From Bacteroidales bacterium UBA5197 (GTDB taxonomy: Bacteria; Bacteroidota; Bacteroidia; Bacteroidales; Lentimicrobiaceae): a DNA stretch of 64,000 nucleotides. The stretch's first letter is position 1. Every line of letters starts with the position of its first letter. This document shows, one piece after another, positions 60,859 to 64,000 of the stretch. The notes under the pieces are model-generated. The model worked only from the letters and a program-made list of their open reading frames with translations. It had not been told where the DNA came from and did no database searches. Location: assembly GCA_002412885.1 (NCBI GenBank), contig DHVX01000061.1, forward strand, positions 128,638 through 192,637, read 5' to 3'. A program made the position numbers and the translations under genes.

Positions 60859-62904
60859 CTAAATCCCTTTCAGGTAAGTATATATCTCTTCCTGCGATCT
60901 GATTTTGGGTATTTTATCTTTGTCCTTGTATTGATTTGGAACAGGATGGTTTACCCATCTGGCTTTTGTATTGTCCTTGAGCTGAATAAGTAACATGGTT
61001 TTGAGCTCCTGCTGAAGTTTCGGGTCGTTAATCGGACAAGCAACTTCAATACGGTTGTCGAGGTTACGCACCATCCAGTCGGCAGATGAAATGTAATACT
61101 TTTCATCACCATCATTTCGAAACACAAACACCCTGGAGTGCTCAAGAAATTTGTCAACGATACTTATGACCTCAATATTTTCACTCAATCCTTTCACTCC
61201 CGGTGTCAACGTGCAGGTTCCACGGCAGATAATCCTCACTTTCACTCCTGCTTTACCCGCCTGATATAGTTTTTTGACCATTTTGTCATCCACCAGGTTA
61301 TTCAGTTTAATGATGCACCATGCTTCTTTGCCGCTTTTTGCATAATTAATCTCGTTATTAATCATTCGGGTAAAAAAGCTACGCATATGAAACGGGGCAA
61401 CAATCAGACTCTTGAACTTGGGTGGGTTGTATTTGCTTTCAAACAGTTGAAAAACAGCATTTACATCAGCAGTAATGGATTGATCTGCGGTCAGAAGACT
61501 ATCATCGGCATAAACCCTGGCAGTTGCTTCGTTAAAATTTCCGGTTCCAACATTTGCATAATAAACATTCTTAAGGCCCTCTTTACGCCGGATAAGCAGC
61601 AATTTGCAATGAACCTTGAATCCAGGGATTCCCTGAATCAGCTTCACCCCTTCTTCCTGAAGTTTTCCAGCCCAAAAAATATTGGCTTCTTCATCAAACC
61701 GGGCCTGAAGTTCCATAAAAACGGTTACTGATTTTCCATTTCGGGCTGCATTTATAAGCGCATTTATAATTTTAGATTCCTTTGCAACCCGGTAAAGTGT
61801 CATTTTTATCGATCTTACCTGAGGATCGATGGAAGCTTCACGCAGCAGATCAATAATGTATTGAAACGACTGATAGGGATAGTGAATCATTATATCCTGA
61901 TGTTTTAGTGTACTCAGGATGCTCTCGTTGCGGGGAAGTTTGCGATGCTCCAACGGCTTGCCCGGAGGATAAAGCAGATCAGGACGGCCCACATCAGGAA
62001 AGGACATAAAATCCTTGAAATTATGATAGCGTCCGCTTTTGGAAAGTGTATCCGTTTCGGAAATATCCAGTTTATTTTTTAGAATGCTCAGCAATTCAGC
62101 CGGCATGGTTTTATCGTAAATAAACCTTACGGGAGCGCCAAGCTTTCGTTGCTTCAGACTCTCACTCATAATTTCAAGAAAACTCTTCGACACATCGTTG
62201 TCGATATCGAGCTCTGCATCACGGGTAAACTTAAAAGTATAAGCGCTGAAAGTATCATACCCAAACATTGAGAAAACTTCGTTGAGGCAATACCTGATTA
62301 CGTCATCAAGCAGAATAATATATTTTTTATGATTGTCAGAAGGCAGAATTACAAACCTTGACAATGGCTTTGAAGGAACCCTTATTACTGCAAACTGCTG
62401 AACCGCGTTTCCTGAAATTGACTCAAGTTTTAAGGCCAGATAAATTGATTTATCAACCAGAGATGAAGATTTCAGGTTGTTCATCATAATGGGAAACAAC
62501 AATGAACGCACATGGTCGTTGAAGTATCGTCGAACAAATTCACCCTGGCTTACGGTGAGTTCCTTTTCGTTTACAATGAAAATATTTTCATGCGCCAGAT
62601 CTCTGACTATGCTTCTGAAAATCCGTGAAAAATCCTTTTGCTGTTCTTTGTCAATTCTGTTGATTTCTTTCAAAGTACGTCGGGTATTAAATCCAACTCC
62701 GTCTCTTTGTCCGTAATCACTTAAACGACTGAGCGTAGCAACCCTGACTCTGAAAAATTCATCCAGATTATTGGAGAAAATTCCAAGAAATTTTATCCGT
62801 TCAATCAAAGGTGTGGATTGATCGGCAGCTTCCTGTAAAACCCTGGCATTAAACTCAAGCCAGCTAGTTTCGCGATTGACAATAAATTTTGAAATTTTGG
62901 TCAT
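60859..62904 (-). CDS. ppk1: polyphosphate kinase 1
   Basis: Reversibly makes inorganic polyphosphate from ATP. 681 residues. The N-terminal domain shows NRETSWLEFNARVLQEA and RIKFLGIFSNNLDEFFRVRVA. Catalytic motifs are HYPYQSF and DPQVRSIKMTLYRVA, and the phosphorylated His is predicted at residue 432 (GFKVHCKLLLI). ANVGTGNFNEATARVY and the C-terminal RNLDNRIEVACPI are family-typical. Length is normal. It lies close to sixA on the same strand, with 200 bp between that carry two dispersed repeats. Confidence 0.95.
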   Translation of the reverse strand: MTKISKFIVNRETSWLEFNARVLQEAADQSTPLIERIKFLGIFSNNLDEFFRVRVATLSRLSDYGQRDGVGFNTRRTLKEINRIDKEQQKDFSRIFRSIVRDLAHENIFIVNEKELTVSQGEFVRRYFNDHVRSLLFPIMMNNLKSSSLVDKSIYLALKLESISGNAVQQFAVIRVPSKPLSRFVILPSDNHKKYIILLDDVIRYCLNEVFSMFGYDTFSAYTFKFTRDAELDIDNDVSKSFLEIMSESLKQRKLGAPVRFIYDKTMPAELLSILKNKLDISETDTLSKSGRYHNFKDFMSFPDVGRPDLLYPPGKPLEHRKLPRNESILSTLKHQDIMIHYPYQSFQYIIDLLREASIDPQVRSIKMTLYRVAKESKIINALINAARNGKSVTVFMELQARFDEEANIFWAGKLQEEGVKLIQGIPGFKVHCKLLLIRRKEGLKNVYYANVGTGNFNEATARVYADDSLLTADQSITADVNAVFQLFESKYNPPKFKSLIVAPFHMRSFFTRMINNEINYAKSGKEAWCIIKLNNLVDDKMVKKLYQAGKAGVKVRIICRGTCTLTPGVKGLSENIEVISIVDKFLEHSRVFVFRNDGDEKYYISSADWMVRNLDNRIEVACPINDPKLQQELKTMLLIQLKDNTKARWVNHPVPNQYKDKDKIPKIRSQEEIYTYLKGI

Positions 62905-62964
62905 ATGACCCTAAAGGTATTAAAAAATTGTGAAGTGAACACTAAAAATTCCCCGGCAATCCTT

Positions 62965-63000
62965 AAATCCGCAGGTATTTCGCTGATTCGATGAAAGAAA
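62965..63000. repeat. dispersed AAATCCGC-GGTAT-CGCTGATTCG repeat, copy 2
   Basis: AAATCCGCAGGTATTTCGCT then GATTCGATGAAAGA, matching 55873-55906 in about 28 of 33 positions. It lies between sixA and ppk1. CGGATTT at 63022-63028 is complementary to AAATCCG at 62965-62971. Confidence 0.55.
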
Positions 63001-63030
63001 GTGCCTTTACATGATATTCTCCGGATTTCA

Positions 63031-63070
63031 CAAAATGCTTGTTTTCAATCAGTCAAACCCTGATTTTCAG
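63031..63070. repeat. dispersed AGTCAAACCCTGA repeat, copy 2
   Basis: CAAAATGCTTGTTTTCAATC continues with AGTCAAACCCTGATTTT. It matches the copy at 63744 over about 36 bp and the shorter copy at 54145. Confidence 0.6.
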
Positions 63071-63107
63071 ATCCAGGTTAATGAATAACCCACAGGAAAG
63101 AACAAAG

Positions 63108-63602
63108 TTATTTGAGCATTTTAGGATAAACCATCAATGAGACTTTCCCGCCTGAAATCGGAATATCTTCCCATTTGTCTGTCGAAAAATCAATACGCAC
63201 TATGCCCGAGGTAGGCAGATAATCAATTTTCTGTTTCAAAAAAAAGTTGATAAAATTGGTGATTGCCGGATTGTGCCCGACAATCAAGGTATGTGTAACT
63301 TTTTCGGGCAAATCAAAACAATGATCGTAGAAATTATCGGCATCGGCAGTGTACATGAGTTTCTCCACCCTCACAAACTCCTCAGCAATACCAAAGGCAT
63401 GTGCCATAATTCTTGCGGTTTCCATGGCCCTTACAGCATTGCTTGTAATAATATACTCCGGATTAAAATCCTTGTCCTTCAAATGATCAATAATCAAGCG
63501 GGTGCGGCTTAGTCCTTTCTGAATCAATGGCCTGTCAAGATCATTAAGACCAGCATCTTTCCATGATGATTTTGCATGGCGCATCAGGGTAAGGGTTTTC
63601 AT
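63108..63602 (-). CDS. sixA: SixA-type histidine phosphatase
   Basis: 164 residues of the histidine-phosphatase superfamily. Arg8-His9 in LTLMRHAKSSW, Arg-Thr-Arg near 33-35, ITSNAVRAMETARIMA and the second His110 in LIVGHNPAITNF form the active site. Its short length matches SixA, which dephosphorylates phosphohistidine, and not phosphoglycerate mutase. The target is unknown. A -7-like box (TAATTTTG, minus strand, 63634-63627) lies 24 bases upstream. Confidence 0.9.
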   Translation of the reverse strand: MKTLTLMRHAKSSWKDAGLNDLDRPLIQKGLSRTRLIIDHLKDKDFNPEYIITSNAVRAMETARIMAHAFGIAEEFVRVEKLMYTADADNFYDHCFDLPEKVTHTLIVGHNPAITNFINFFLKQKIDYLPTSGIVRIDFSTDKWEDIPISGGKVSLMVYPKMLK

Positions 63603-63626
63603 AACCGGGATATTTTAAAACATCCT

Positions 63627-63634
63627 CAAAATTA
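63627..63634 (-). promoter_or_regulatory. putative -7 box for sixA
   Basis: The minus strand reads TAATTTTG, fitting the consensus, at a suitable distance from the start at 63602. Confidence 0.35.
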
Positions 63635-64000
63635 GATAAATTACAAAAATGAAGTTAAAAGTACATTGATTTAACAATAAAATAATATTGCCTGCAGCCT
63701 TCAATTGAGAGTCAGTACCTTGCTTGATAATTCTCGGTTTTTGCAAAATACTTGTTTTTCAATCAGTCAAACACTGACTTACGGAATTTTGGCGCCAATG
63801 AATTCTACTGTTACCGAAAACAATCATCTCACATGTTTACAGTTCAGCCATGCCATTTTCTGGGGCATTACCAGCGGATAAGGATATGCTGAAATCTGCA
63901 TTGAGATTTGGTGACAGATATTTCGTAATTTTGGAATTGAAATTAATGTCGGTTAGTTAAGGATTCTGAATAGAAAGAAGAATAAATATCCTTCGACTCC
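63635..64000. other. intergenic end of the window
   Basis: No gene is supported. It contains the dispersed repeat at 63744-63793 and a possible rightward -7 box TAATTTTG at 63926-63933, which might drive a gene beyond the window. Confidence 0.4.
63744..63793. repeat. dispersed AGTCAAACCCTGA repeat, copy 3
   Basis: CAAAATACTTGTTTTTCAAT then CAGTCAAACACTGACTTACG. AGTCA-AACAC-TGACT is a short hairpin. With the copy at 63031 it flanks sixA in the same orientation, about 713 bp apart. Confidence 0.6.

Overview
The window reads as a chromosomal segment of a Bacteroidota bacterium, probably Bacteroidales-like; I do not name a genus. The evidence is the type IX secretion (T9SS) sorting domains on four large surface proteins, Bacteroidota families such as DUF5686, DUF4296 and choice-of-anchor L, promoters of the TAnnTTTG type, start sites mostly without Shine-Dalgarno sequences, and moderate-to-low GC. 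There is no rRNA operon, prophage, insertion sequence, CRISPR array or plasmid gene. Most genes are housekeeping, interleaved with secreted or surface proteins.

Layout. 0-3.4 kb: Kdo transferase WaaA with an upstream outer-membrane barrel, then the MeaB GTPase. 3.5-8.9 kb: tRNA-Lys, a DUF1801 protein, a large fibronectin-III protein, a secreted tyrosinase, tRNA-Pro and tRNA-Thr. 8.9-17.2 kb: TerC, glutamine synthetase, a flippase-like membrane protein, Hsp20, an EamA transporter, a phospholipase-D-family synthase, two small unknown proteins and a LytTR response regulator. 17.5-20.6 kb: an operon yicC-gmk-cyclase-nadD. 20.6-24.3 kb: an alpha/beta hydrolase and two tandem M24 aminopeptidases. 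24.3-31.9 kb: sdhCAB followed by a giant T9SS papain-like protease. 32-37 kb: DNA polymerase delta-prime, a DivIC/FtsB-like protein, two linked unknown genes, PssA and a serine hydrolase. 37-41.6 kb: a leftward group kdsD - AhpD-like - DUF5686 - lptB, which with waaA puts several lipopolysaccharide core/export genes in this window. 42.4-52.3 kb: RecQ, a Skp-like protein, a DUF4296 lipoprotein, an acyl-CoA ligase, TilS and a DsbD-like thiol reductase. 52.4-59.5 kb: an FG-GAP surface protein, an M20 dipeptidase and a T9SS type-B adhesin-like protein. 59.5-64 kb: GAPDH, polyphosphate kinase and a SixA-type phosphatase.

What stands out is mostly in the non-coding DNA and in domain architectures: two families of long hairpins whose arms are built from short repeated units; a 19-bp perfect inverted repeat abutting the start codon of an unknown gene; two ACCGGT sites 21 bp apart upstream of pssA; short dispersed repeats around sixA and ppk; a membrane-anchored class III nucleotide cyclase placed between gmk and nadD; a T9SS tyrosinase; and a papain-like protease with calcium-loop-like sequence between its catalytic His and Asn. 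I found no convincing new multi-gene defence or mobile system. Gene calls rest on protein motifs read by eye. Promoter, terminator and start-codon choices are sequence-based inference.
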